The notes below the pieces were generated by a model. It was not told the DNA's origin. It worked only from the letters and a program-made list of their open reading frames with translations, and did not search any database. From positions 1 through 64,000 of the forward strand of contig JALQPE010002307.1 of assembly GCA_030407315.1 (NCBI GenBank): 64,000 nt of DNA, given 5' to 3'. Source of the stretch: Asparagopsis taxiformis (Eukaryota > Rhodophyta > Florideophyceae > Bonnemaisoniales > Bonnemaisoniaceae). Below, piece by piece: positions 34,801-44,900 of this stretch (its first letter is position 1; every line of letters begins with the position of its first letter). Both the position numbers and the translations under genes were made by a program.

Positions 34801-35908
34801 CGCGGATATAACCGCTACGGTTGAACGTTGTCAGGCTTGCGCCAAGAACCGCCTCAAGTTGCGTAGACACGCAAACACATTGAAACTATTCCCAGCTTCA
34901 GCACCGCTGGAAGAAGTCTCTATAGACTTATTAGGCCCGTTGCCTAAAACAAAGAAGGGTAACCTTCACCTTTTAGTAATTACCTGTCGCTTCACGAAGC
35001 TTACTCAGGTTGTACCATTACGCAGTATCACTGCTTACCATGTGGCTGTTGCCTTTTGCACCCACTGGGTTTTCAAGTACGGTCCCCCTAGGACGTTGCT
35101 TTCCGATAATGGACCTCAGTTTGCTTCCAAACTTTTTCAGGCTGTTTGCCTGCAACTTGGAACAAAGAACTTGTTCACAACAACCTACCACCCTCAGACC
35201 AACGGTCAGGTGGAACGGTATAACCGTACGTTGTTGAACATGTTACGCAACTACGTAAACGAAAACCAGAATGACTGGGATGTATACGCACCAGCGTTGA
35301 CTTACGCGTATAATACGCACGTGCATCGCACGACAGGGACGACACCCTTTGACCTTATCCTAAGTCGACCCCCACCACCTTACTCCCTTCATCACTCGAC
35401 GAGATCACGGCAAAAACCGGACGCTTTCTTGAAACAGGATTTCCTGCAGCGGATTGCTCACGCAATTGAAAAGGCCGGTCAACGGCTACAAGCCACGCAA
35501 GCGCGTTATAAGCGAGACTTTGACCGGAGAGTCCGGAAGACCAAACGACTCCTTCAGGAGGGTGACTACGTCTACCTTGACAACCCCGAAGTACGGGAAC
35601 GAAACAAGTTGACGCCACTGGCGCAAGGACCTTTTAAGGTTGCTAAAGCCGGTAGGCGTACCGTCCATATTGAACGTGATGGACTTGTCGAACAAGTTAG
35701 CCACGACCGCGTGACGTATGCGCCACAACCTGAACCGGAAATACCGCACTCACGGTTAACTTCTAACGGAGCACCCGTACCTGCGGCAAGAACCGACGAT
35801 CAAGCCGCCAACACGGTGCCGACTATGGCGGAAGAACGACTACGTCGCGAGACATCAGGTCCGCAGCGCGTACCTCTTCACACCGGACAACCCGAGGTCA
35901 CCCTGTAA
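31889..35908 (+). CDS. Ty3/Gypsy pol polyprotein of element B
   Basis: An uninterrupted frame of about 1340 codons. Domains in order: aspartic protease with DTGSG at residues 84-88; reverse transcriptase with FTTLDCNSGYWQIPV and YLDD at about residue 542; RNase H with DTDASAYQIG near 694; integrase zinc finger (HHDVLAGH with CQAC) near 942. The integrase core triad lies in SIDLLGP, LSDNGPQ and QVERYNR (about 1011, 1071 and 1107). A GPF-type C-terminal module follows with QGPFKVAKAGRR. There is no ATG at the front: the frame opens right after the gag TAA in the -1 frame, so it needs frameshifting or reinitiation. The chromodomain that should follow sits in another frame just downstream. All catalytic residues I can check are present. 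Confidence 0.93.
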   Translation: MSRSRQGVEQLRCGVDIAPSTPPQGGTKKPKRLNRPTQTPTGDIPYPLPSQPKAACLLKAAHYVVLGSIGISETLLTPMRMVMDTGSGPSVVQESTLPKGWKAYAAQTGNIPQLADANGNPLRITGRIKLLIQLGRKLLDAEFFVAPKLAVPVILGTGIMNSHVEAIRCRAQRIDVHDGGSIAILLMQNVSKMNNSSSSCYIHDSSPSQGTDLDHQSNRIRLAREITLPPMSQVTASVVCAGGGLSLLEAKGKLFHRQRISMPNGIAEIIPRTVFTVILTNFGSAERYLPKGTVVGIARRAPGTADRKLPSELSSSGTDRIISLTNPATGTKEKENPQWREDVSLEHLQQPQLKEKIIAMLSQHESMWDGSLGDIKATEHRIDVIEGSRPRRQQPYRMGPLRRELASKEIISMLEKGVIEPSNSEWASPVVLVPKKDGKLRFCVDYRRLNDITISDAYPLPRMDDCIDSLGDARVFTTLDCNSGYWQIPVASEDRDKTAFTSHLGTYRFKRLPFGLKNAPATFQRAIDIILSSVRWQTCLIYLDDVIVFSRSEEEHLHQVDQVLTLLRKAGVTLKLAKCHFFEAKVDYLGHVVMPGKLAVAQTATDAIAKATFPTTPTQMRSFLGSCGVFRRFVKGYADISHPLNAMLTKENLPSFGSMPPTEEQRHAFEQLKESLVQPPILALPRVGKPYIVDTDASAYQIGCALLQQQDDDDYRPVGYWSRTLTKPERGYSPTERECLAVVWAVTTLRPYLEQTKFVVRSDHNALRWLMNITDPSGRLCRWRLRLSEFDYTIVYRPGRVHQVPDALSRVETEGLDPHPVDDEIPTLFAYDLTQEVPVTEEMNPWFFDVLIARNYTDKSLTGINPAVLTTHPQTEGSEPITLNEWIEEQRSDDFCQQVLTSQKSDTVFFEDDKGVLRRKSTLDNSHQVVVPRTLRPRLLKMCHHDVLAGHPGQNRMYETMRLSYYWPAMAADITATVERCQACAKNRLKLRRHANTLKLFPASAPLEEVSIDLLGPLPKTKKGNLHLLVITCRFTKLTQVVPLRSITAYHVAVAFCTHWVFKYGPPRTLLSDNGPQFASKLFQAVCLQLGTKNLFTTTYHPQTNGQVERYNRTLLNMLRNYVNENQNDWDVYAPALTYAYNTHVHRTTGTTPFDLILSRPPPPYSLHHSTRSRQKPDAFLKQDFLQRIAHAIEKAGQRLQATQARYKRDFDRRVRKTKRLLQEGDYVYLDNPEVRERNKLTPLAQGPFKVAKAGRRTVHIERDGLVEQVSHDRVTYAPQPEPEIPHSRLTSNGAPVPAARTDDQAANTVPTMAEERLRRETSGPQRVPLHTGQPEVTL

Positions 35909-35916
35909 CCAAGCCT

Positions 35917-36588
35917 TTGTCATCCCGCCCCGCGGTTGAAGGTAATTCCGTAACTAACACACCGAGTATCGGTCCGAGACGAACCGTCTTTGAGGAGGGG
36001 GCCCAGGCTGACATACGTCGTAATAACAATGCTGCTTCACAGCCAATGCCCACTCAAATTGACCTCGCCGAGGATGAAACTCTTGACACAATGCAGGAAC
36101 CTGCTTCCCAAGACGCCAACAAGACGTTCTCCCGGCTACGCCGATCAACCCATAAGGCACCAACCGGAACAAGTCCGCAGAAGAATAGTCGCTCTCGTCG
36201 ACAAACAAGAATAAGCCGACCACAAGGCATGGAAATATCCCAAGAAGCCACTTCGGCTGAGCCGATAAACCCTGCGGGTGACACGGCCAACACCGGAAGC
36301 AGAGGACGCTCGTTGAGCCAAGAGGTTATACCCGAACCGGGAACTGTCTCCCACAACCTGGGACCACCTGAGGAACAGGAATTCGCCATAGACGACTTGA
36401 TCGATTATGTCGTCGACGACGATCAGGAGGAATGGTTCCTCGTGAAGTGGTACGGGTATCGTGACCCTACGTGGACGCAACGGCACAACGTGCCAGACGA
36501 GCAAATATCTCGGTACTTCCGGAAAGTTGACCGCCAAGCGGGTAAGAAAACGATTAAACGACGAACGGCCAAAAGGCGTGGTAAGTAG
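35917..36588 (+). pseudogene. C-terminal chromodomain part of pol, out of frame
   Basis: This frame has no ATG start and lies 8 bases after the pol stop, shifted as by one lost base, so it is best read as the detached pol C-terminus. After a low-complexity stretch, about residues 155-215 form a chromodomain: FAIDDLIDYVVDDDQEEWFL, VKWYGYRDPTWTQRHNVPD and a C-terminal helix. The aromatic VKWYGY core is well kept. In chromoviruses this domain directs integration to methylated-histone chromatin. A basic tail ends the frame. Confidence 0.8.
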
Positions 36589-36919
36589 AACGGCAGAGCT
36601 GCCCCACAGCGAAGCTGTTGTACGCAAGAGCGTCAGTAGGAACGGCTAGTGATCGCGGCGTCACCGCTAATGACCACAAGGTTGAGCCGGTAAGACCCCA
36701 CGAACAGCACCCGTCGGGTTGGCCAAATAACAAAAACCGCGAGTGGTAGAAATATGAAGCCAATCGGCGGACGAAAAATTCCATAAAAACAACAAAAACA
36801 TTCCAAATTTTAATGGGAGACATGACAAAGCCGCACACGGCGCATGGATGAACGATCTAACATGAGAGTGAAACGCAAATGCGTATAAGAAGGTAAACCC
36901 GGTTACGGAAGTAAGACGT

Positions 36920-39900
36920 CTAACGTCGGAAGTTGTCGGAGGGACGGGGGCGCTGATGCGAAGGGTAGGAAGAGGTTGGCCTCAATGACCGGTTGGTCGG
37001 ATGTTGAGCCGTAGAACGACGAGTGTCGCAAGGACGAATGCGTCCAGCATCCCGACGGGAAGTGGTTAAACGAGCCGGTGGGCGATGATGAGGCACAGCA
37101 GGGACTGAAGGAACCGATACCGTCGGAGAATTAGTGACCACCTCATCGGACATATCCGGAGACTCCTCCCTCACGGGATCCCGTGATTCGATGCGCTGAA
37201 GCAACGGCGGAGTCGTGTTAACTGGAGAAGCGCGCCGGGGGCGGACATTTCGACCATCGTCGCGCTCAGCGGGAGAACGATCCCGACGACGACCGGATAT
37301 CCCTCCTCGAGGTTGAATACTAGCTGGAGTCTCCAGGGCGTGTGTCGTATCCCTACCCCGCTCATGCGGTATGCTCCTACGCGCTAAGCGCAATTCTTCC
37401 TCAAGCTCTCGGACTCTTGTCACTAGTTCATCGAACGTCTTCTGCCTCGCAGTTAAGTCCTTTTCCAATTTTGACACCTTCTCTTCCGCTAAGCGGCGAC
37501 CTGTACGCTCTGCGCGATAGCGCGTTACTGCAGCATCCCGTCGCTCGCGACTTTCCTTGTACCGAGTACCCAACGTGACACACGTTAACGCCAAAGTATC
37601 CAACGCATTGCGAACGGGGTAACCGTCATCCCGTGGATGAAACACCGACGAAAGTTGGCCATCACCAAGACTATCCGCCAATTGGCGCACATTCGTAACC
37701 GATAATAACTGCGCCGCAGACAAACTGGATCCAAGAACATCCGCGCGAGCGGTAGCACGACCGACCGTACCGTCATCCTCGAGTGACTGACCGGATTGAC
37801 GGTCTGGTGACAGAAACGGCGCTGCCGTAGAAGCCGGAAGACCCGGACGGGTAGAGCGAGAAAGATCCAGTGGGGCTGGTGGAGGGACAACTGCCGGGGG
37901 TTCCATCGCTTCGTAAGAAGCTGGCTCTACGGGAGCAGTTGGATGAGGAGAGACGCCGGAATCGGCTGGACGATAATGACCAGCAGGTGTCGGACGCCCA
38001 GGGCGTGGAACGTGCATCTCCCGTTCGGGTTTGTACATGTAGTCCTCCAAATCTCCGTCGGAGTAACTTGGCGGGTCGACCGTAAGATAGCCGTCCTCGG
38101 CAAATTCACCGTCCCGACGAAACGGAGGAGTCTCAACCACAGTCCCGTCCCGGGTAGTATACGCCGCGGCCTTCGCCGGTTTGAAGGGCAAACTCGGATG
38201 CGAGTAAAGGAAGATCTTCTCGGGCGCAACGCCTTCGATTGTACAAGCAATCTCCTCTATACCATCGGTGGTCTTGTAAGAAGCCTCGAGGAGGTCGATG
38301 ATAACCTTCACATCTACGCTACGCGTCTTCGGTACAACCGGTGATAACGGCATCTCATGGAATGTCTTCCACGTCGTGATAGCCGACTCTGCCAAGTGTT
38401 TGGCCAATACCGGGAGGAACCCTCTAGTCTCTACGAGACGAGCCAATTCCAAACCAATCATGAGCTCTCGCTCTAACAGGACATAGTCCAAAAACCGAGG
38501 CTTCACCCAAGGACGGGGATCCGCCTCGACCACACTGTGGAAATACAGCATCGCTGGTGTATCCCCAATGGGCAAACACAAGGGCGGTGAGTTCTCGCCT
38601 TCCCATCGGGAATCTTCCAACGTCGAATTCAGCTCTGCTGTAGGTACCACCAAGTTCGCAGTGCGATGGTCTATGCTCCGATTAGCTCGGTAACCGAACA
38701 CTCGGTAGTCAAGTGACGACACTTGCAAACCGGTAGTCCGGGTTAGGTGACGCGCGTGTACACGCATGTGATGTTCCAACATACCGGTATCCGGGCGGGG
38801 CGGATACGCAAACCATCTTGACCTAACGATAGGTAAGTCGGGGACGCTCCCTTGATCCGAGTGTGACTCGAACAATCGACGGTTCATCCGCTCAACGTAC
38901 AAGGCATCGCCTGGGTGGAGAAGAAAGGTGCGGTCGCACAGCAACGTGTGTGGTACACGGAAATGTCGCATCGGCCGACACGACGGCAATTGGGCATAAG
39001 CCGACCAGCTGTTATGCAGCGCATGGGTATCACGGTGTTTAACACCTGCCATGAGACGGAGGTCTCGACGTAAGTCGGTAACGTCCTCGCTTAAAAACTC
39101 CCGTAGGGGCAGGCGCGAAAAGGGTAATACTCCCACGGAGCTCTCAAATACCTTGAAAAAGGCAACTCATGTGAGTCAAAGACCATGAGCTCCGAAGCAT
39201 TCGAAGGATAAAATTCGCCTTCGCGACGCCAATCGGCGGAAGGAGCCGGAACCCGCTTGGGCGATGAATAAGTCGGCGCAGCCGTAACAGCAGGAGCTGG
39301 TTTTTGGTACGGATCTACCAACTGACCTTGTCTTCCTTGCGGTTGCACCGTCTCATATCCACCGGACCCATACGCGGCTCGCGTTGAATTGCTGGCAACC
39401 AGCCCGCGACCCGCTTCTTCGGCCGCCTTGCGGTTTCGCGCATCGATGATGAATTGCCGATTACGGCTGTATAAGTCCTCGTAAGGATTCTTGGACTTAA
39501 CCGGTTCAGCCGTAACGGGATTCCGTGTGGACGAGCGAGGGTTCGCATAAGGATCCGGATACTCCGATGGACGGGGGACGATGGAACGGCCTGTGACGGC
39601 AGGAGCGGCAGAAGTCGCGGGGGTCGAACTGGGCTGCGAAGCCGCAGCAGCGTCAACGATAATTTCTGCCGGTTCCGGCGTGCGGCGTGAAGGCTGGGGA
39701 GTCCCTTGCTTGTCCGATGGCGGTGAACGCGGGGTATCCCGTTGAACTTCAACTTCTTCTACCTCAGGATGAGGATCGCTTGGGGGCGGAACTACCGAAG
39801 GCAGCACAACCGGTTTACCGGGATTGTCTTTACGAGGCGTAACCTCAGGTGAGGGACTCGGCGGATGGTGAGCGGCCGAAGGTGTCTTCGCCTGTTCTTG

Positions 39901-40089
39901 ACCAGTCCCTGTAGAGGGTTTAGCCTGCGAACCGGAATCCGGTGGTTGAGAAGAAGAAGCTGGAACGCCAGCAGCGGAAGCGGAAGGGTTAGTTGTCGGC
40001 GTCGCCGGGGTTGGAGTCGAAGGTGCGCGCGACGCCTGATGGCGGGTGGTTTGACGGCGGGAGGCCGCCCGCGTAGAACGTGTTGGCAT
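36920..40089 (-). pseudogene. antisense accessory gene of element B (about 1050 codons, one frame break)
   Basis: Runs opposite to gag-pol between the chromodomain and the 3' LTR. It starts MPTRSTRAASRRQ at 40089 (an ATG at 40122 is also possible, but lies only 18 bp from the TATA-like box). Residues 1 to about 300 are Pro/Ser/Thr-rich and disordered. A frame change near 39115 follows APWEYYPF. The second frame (GTG as first start-like codon, 39136) holds a globular region with EDVTDLRRD, TLLCDRTFLLHPGDALYVER and YFHSVVEAD. A linker rich in Pro follows, then a coiled coil (LAEEKVSKLEKDLTARQKTF through RVRELEEELRLARR) and an Arg-rich tail ending DNFRR at 36920. The gene of element A matches it in order and in several blocks. 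No known domain is recognised; it is neither envelope-like nor a polymerase part. Confidence 0.75.
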
Positions 40090-40139
40090 GTTGCCTGTCG
40101 GGCTGTTAATGCGATCGACCATGCTGAGTAACAGCAGTT

Positions 40140-40147
40140 CTTAAATA
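40140..40147 (-). promoter_or_regulatory. TATA-like box of the antisense gene in B
   Basis: TATTTAAG on the minus strand, 50 bp before the ATG at 40089. Element A has the same octamer before its copy. Confidence 0.5.
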
Positions 40148-40586
40148 CTCCACTGGAGTCAGAAGCAACGCAACAGACAAGTCGTACGGTCGCCACAGGC
40201 GTGAGGTCTTGCTTGAATCCCGAAGGGACGCCGCGGAAGAACGCAAGGTGGGTATTACCCTTAACGCAAGAAAAATCGCGTATCACGCGCGCAAACCTCA
40301 GCGAGGCACAAGACTTGAATCGCCAGGCGAGATCGCTTCGCAAACCGGCAGGACCGGAGGGAGAACAAGGTTGGACAACACGGCAAAGCCGGTGAAAGGA
40401 CGCAAACCTGAAAGGTCGCTACTCAGATGATGAGCGACGCTCGGGAGTGGAACCGTGTGCACGGGTAAATATCAGCCAAATTTTGGCGGTCAAAATTTTT
40501 ATCCGGTTGGCCGGCCACGGCGGTGGAAATAATTTGGGAATTTAAAATCAGTAGATTTTTGGAATTGTCGGGACGACAATTGGCTT
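40148..40586. other. spacer between antisense gene and 3' LTR
   Basis: Non-coding stretch holding the presumed upstream region of the antisense gene. A/T-rich runs and inverted GCCAAATTTTGGC-like motifs (about 40476-40488) are visible. No gene seen. Confidence 0.5.
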
Positions 40587-40598
40587 AGGAGGGGGCGA
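40587..40598 (+). other. polypurine tract of element B
   Basis: AGGAGGGGGCGA lies directly before the TG that starts the 3' LTR, the expected place for plus-strand DNA priming. One C interrupts the purine run. Confidence 0.75.
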
Positions 40599-41257
40599 TG
40601 TCATACCACGCGGTGGTCTGCCCTGGTGGGGTCGTGTCAACATCCTATTGGATGACCCCGGGTCGGGACTGACCAATAGAAACAGCCTCGCTGTATCTCG
40701 CCCAAGTCAAGGGAATGGACCCACTGGGACAATTAAAGACCCCACAAGGGGCAAATTTTAACTAAGCTGACTCAGCTAACTTTACACTGTAACACTAACA
40801 GTTGGTGATCTCGCGGGCTTCCGCAGTCGCCATAATCAGGGATCTGATTGGTGCACATAATGATATTTATTCCTAACTGTCTACCTACCCTAACTGTTTA
40901 CAGTAACTTAGACTAGTATAAAACGCCTCTGGATTAGCCAGAGTGCTTAACCTTTTAGAGGTAACGTAAACTCACGTGGAATTTACGACTCCACTGAACA
41001 GTGTTTGCATCGCTCTTTTCTATCCTTCTAGGATGAATTAGCTTTAGCTATACAGCTCGACGGGTTACGTCTTTCGCTCCATCAATACGCACTTCGTGCG
41101 TGAGCACCCCCAACCTTCACCCGGCATTACCGGAAGGCCTTTCGTGGTATACACGCCATTGGCGGTTGACGCAAGATTCGCTTGCTCTACCACGCTACCG
41201 AAGCTCGGGACACCTGTAGGGTGGTTTTGCCGCTTTGCGGATTTTCTACCTACTACA
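40599..41257 (+). repeat. 3' LTR of element B (659 bp)
   Basis: Same length and ends as the 5' LTR, with two substitutions noticed. It is followed by GCAAT (41258-41262), the second target-site copy. Confidence 0.95.
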
Positions 41258-41262
41258 GCAAT

Positions 41263-41817
41263 TCCGAAATTGCCAATATTTACGTTTTCCGCGGAATTCG
41301 AATTTCGGCGGACACGACCGGCGACAGCAATGCACGAACATTGCTGGCGCGTGCGCGCGCGCAACTGGCACACGTGTGCAACGAACGTACTGGCAACGGC
41401 CAACGGACCAACGGGTCCCTACGTGTGACCCACAAGGTCCTTTCCCATTCGGGGACGTTACGAACAGTGTTTACACTGTAAAGCGATGCCATCGTGGCCA
41501 TATAGGTATTGGCATCGCGCCGGGAGGGAAAGGGGACAAGACAACGATCGGGCAACGTGCTCTAGTCTACGACTGACTTCTACGTTACGTATTACGTTTT
41601 CGCCTAACGAGGCTTCGTCTCCGTCGAGCTGCGTACTCCCTACCCATCGCCACACGTGAGGCTGATCGCGTGTAGTGCCTACGGGCTTGGTTGAGAGCGC
41701 CTCCGGTGACGTGCCACCTCGTTCGTTAACGTAGTCCACGCGTGGATCGTTCGTCGTGACGCCCGTGTCTACCTGCTAACCTATTCTCTACCCTATCCTC
41801 TATCTGCTACCAAACAT
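41263..41817. mobile_element. probable downstream remainder of element A
   Basis: Joins 29170 once element B is removed. It has no coding frame of note. A purine run GGGAGGGAAAGGGGACAAG near 41522 could be a polypurine tract. The end (CTACCTGCTAACC through CTATCTGCTACC near 41771-41813) resembles the LTR 3' end style of B and C. I cannot fix LTR borders, so the call is tentative. Confidence 0.35.
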
Positions 41818-41969
41818 ACAGTCAAAACACCAGCGGGTGGACTTATTCGTTTCGTTAAGGACAGCGTGTCCGTGGCTCGTACCAGCTACTTCTAGAACTA
41901 ACGTCGTTCCACAGACACGTTCAATGGACAACCCAATGCGACAACCCGCGATGGCTCTCAAGCGAATGA

Positions 41970-44900
41970 AGCAGACAAGGATTTTCGAATTTAGGGTCAG
42001 GTTTACTGCCACCTGATCCTAACCCCATACTAGATACTGGTGCACCACGGAGCATTGGTGGAACTGCAAATGCAGCAGCATTGTGTAGTGCACTGGGAAT
42101 ACAGCTCGAAATGACACCTCCTACAGAGCAGTTCATTCATGGATGGGGACCTGGTATGCATAATGCAAAACCTACATGTGCAGTATGGCAATTACCGGTT
42201 CAGCAGGTTGATGGAAGTATGACTATGTTTACCTTCAACTTGATAGAAGGAGAAGAACCGCTGATTATTGGTTGTGATGTAACTGAACGATCTCATATTG
42301 ACAACATACATGGTCTGTTGCACGTATCCAACGCCAATGGATCACGTAATACTTTCCATACATACTTCAATGATGGAGAAAGCCGCAGAAGATTATCCGT
42401 AGTACCCCCACCAATCATCCCATCTGTTATTGGTGTGAAAAATTCCTGCTCATACCTTATATCAAGCAATGATTACCTCTCAAGAATAGGACCAGCGCGT
42501 TTTGCAAAGCGCATACACCAATATTCACGTGCCACGGTGCACGAGATGAAGCGCATTTGCAAAATGGCTAACGTATTAGACTGTGAACTTGCAATTGCAC
42601 TTGAGAATGAAGTGTCTGCATGCGACATATGCTGCCGCACTGGCAGACCAAAGCGATCCCGACAGGTATCTATCACCCATATAGGTTCCAGCTTCAACCA
42701 ATCCGTGCAGGTGGATTTTATGTTCATGAAGTTACGATATACTACTCGAACGATCCTGCATATGCGCGACCGCGGCACTGGTTATTCTGAAATTGAAGTG
42801 GTGCCCTCACGTGATCTTGATGACACAGCACATGTGTTTGATAGGGTATGGATCTCCCGCCATGGCGCACCAGTCACTGTCAGTGGAGATCAAGAATTCA
42901 ACCACGAGGCGTTTAAAAAGCTACTGAAATATCACAATATCAGTTTTGAAGTGCGTCTAGCTTGACGGCACAATAAGTTAGGCTCTGTCGAACGTAAGAA
43001 TGCTATCATAAGATTGATCTTACAACGCCTTGAGTTGCAATGCCACGATATCACTATGGCATCTCTGGTTGCGCGTGCCTCCTTTCTTAGTAATCTACTA
43101 TCAGGCTCGAAACTTGCCAGTTCTTTCGAGCAAGTACGTGGATACTCCCCTGGGTTGTGTGGTTTACGACACAATGTCATACCTCATGACTTGATCACTG
43201 CCCACCAAGAACAAATTGCTAATCGAGCAATACACCGCATGCTATCTACAAAAGCGCCAAAACTACTAACTGCCGACGCACTGCCCAGCGGTACACCCAT
43301 CTGGGCATTTCTGCAGAGTGGAACTTGGGAACCACTAGTCGTTTCCAGCGCTACTCCACATTACATCGTCGCAAAACGGAATGGCAAAGGCAAGTCGCTG
43401 AATATAGCATATGAAGATGTGCGATTGGCTCCCCGCACTAAGCTCAACAATTCTATACTCTCTTTTGAGCTTGGTAATACCAATCTAACATCAACAGACG
43501 CTGCCGAGGATTTGGGGGGTGATGTAGTCATCCACGGACTGGACAACTCAAATCCTGGCAGCGCTGACATCATAGACACTGAAATGCCAAGTCCTGACAA
43601 CAATAATGCAGTCACAGCTTTAATGGTGCAACATCAAAATGCAGAATGCACTGCAAAAGATATTGGTCAGGTATCATCACTGAATGAACCAGCTCATGGC
43701 ACTTGTATGCAATCAAATGAACTACATATTCTACAAGTTATCTTGGACACTATAGGCCCAAACCAAGTTTCTGGCTCCAAACTTAGATTCGCTCCTGACT
43801 GGATCATCAGCAACTCGTTTGCGCGAGAGTTAGATAACTGGAAAGATGTATACACAGAGATACATGAACATTCTGTCCCGAAACATGCGAATATAGTGCG
43901 CTCTCACACTGTTTTCAAAGTGAAAACTGATGAATCGGGCAAGCTATCTCTAAAATCTCGTATTGTGGCTCATGGAAACGAGGATCGAGAGAAAGATTCG
44001 ATCCGAAAGGACTCTGCAGCAGCCCAATTTGTTGTCATACGCATACTACTGTCACTTGCAGCAATTCTCGGACTCAGACTAGCCAAGATAGATGTCAAGA
44101 AGGCATATCTCCAAAGTGGACCTATCTCACGTGACATATACGTATGTCCTCCTAGAGAGTGGTTTACACTGTCAGCTGATGATGGAAATAACTGACGAAG
44201 CATCTTATGGAAACTGGAAAAACTCCCCTATGGAATCGTCGAGGCTGGGAGACAGTGGCATCTTGTTGCTGAGAACTGGATACTTTCCAAGCTGAAGTGT
44301 ACCAAGGTGCCTGGTCTATCCCAGATATTCGTCAAGCGCACTGATAACATGATATCACATATTCTGGTTAAGGTGATTTATGATTTTTTGATAGCTGGAC
44401 GTCTGGATGCACTCAACAGTTTTGTCACTGACGCTCGAGCTCAATTTGAGATTGGCACAGTGGTTGTCGATGACGTCATCAAATTTAATGGGGCAGAGAT
44501 TGCTCAAGCGGATGATGGCTCAATTAAGCTCAATATGAAAGAGTATTGCAATCGAATTGAGCCTATTCCACTGACGCGAGCACGAAGAGCACAAACAAAC
44601 ATGCCAGCCTCAAAACAAGAACTATCTTCATATCACCACCTCGCTGGTGTCCTCAATTTTCTTGGAAAAGGAGTATTACCACATGCATCCTATGTTGCAA
44701 GCTATATGCTTCAGAAAATAGCACCATTGAAAGTATCAGGGCTTGTTACAGAAAATGCAATGCTCAGAGAGATAGAGAAGCTATCTCCATCACTAACTTT
44801 CCTTGCACCGGAGCGGAATTACGCACCAGATGCTTATCTATGCACTTTCTCTGATGCATCTTACAACATCAGCTCAAAGCAAAGCTACGGTCAGACAGGT

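Larger units (their letters stand above)
29171..41257 (+). mobile_element. element B: full-length 12.1 kb chromodomain Ty3/Gypsy retrotransposon
   Basis: Order: 5' LTR, primer-binding site, gag, pol (protease, RT, RNase H, integrase), chromodomain frame, a large antisense gene, polypurine tract, 3' LTR. The flanks carry the 5-bp direct repeat GCAAT. By reading, the LTRs differ at only two positions (29433/40861 and 29606/41034) with no length change, so insertion is recent. At 12.1 kb it is about twice the usual Ty3 length because of the 3.2 kb antisense gene and its flanks. Gag has three frame breaks, and pol/chromodomain and the antisense gene one each, so as read it is not autonomous. Confidence 0.93.

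Noticed and set aside
36920..40122. Antisense gene as a retroviral-type envelope.
   Set aside because: It lies on the opposite strand, with no signal peptide, no transmembrane anchor and no cysteine-rich ectodomain. Its character is disordered, coiled-coil and Arg-rich.
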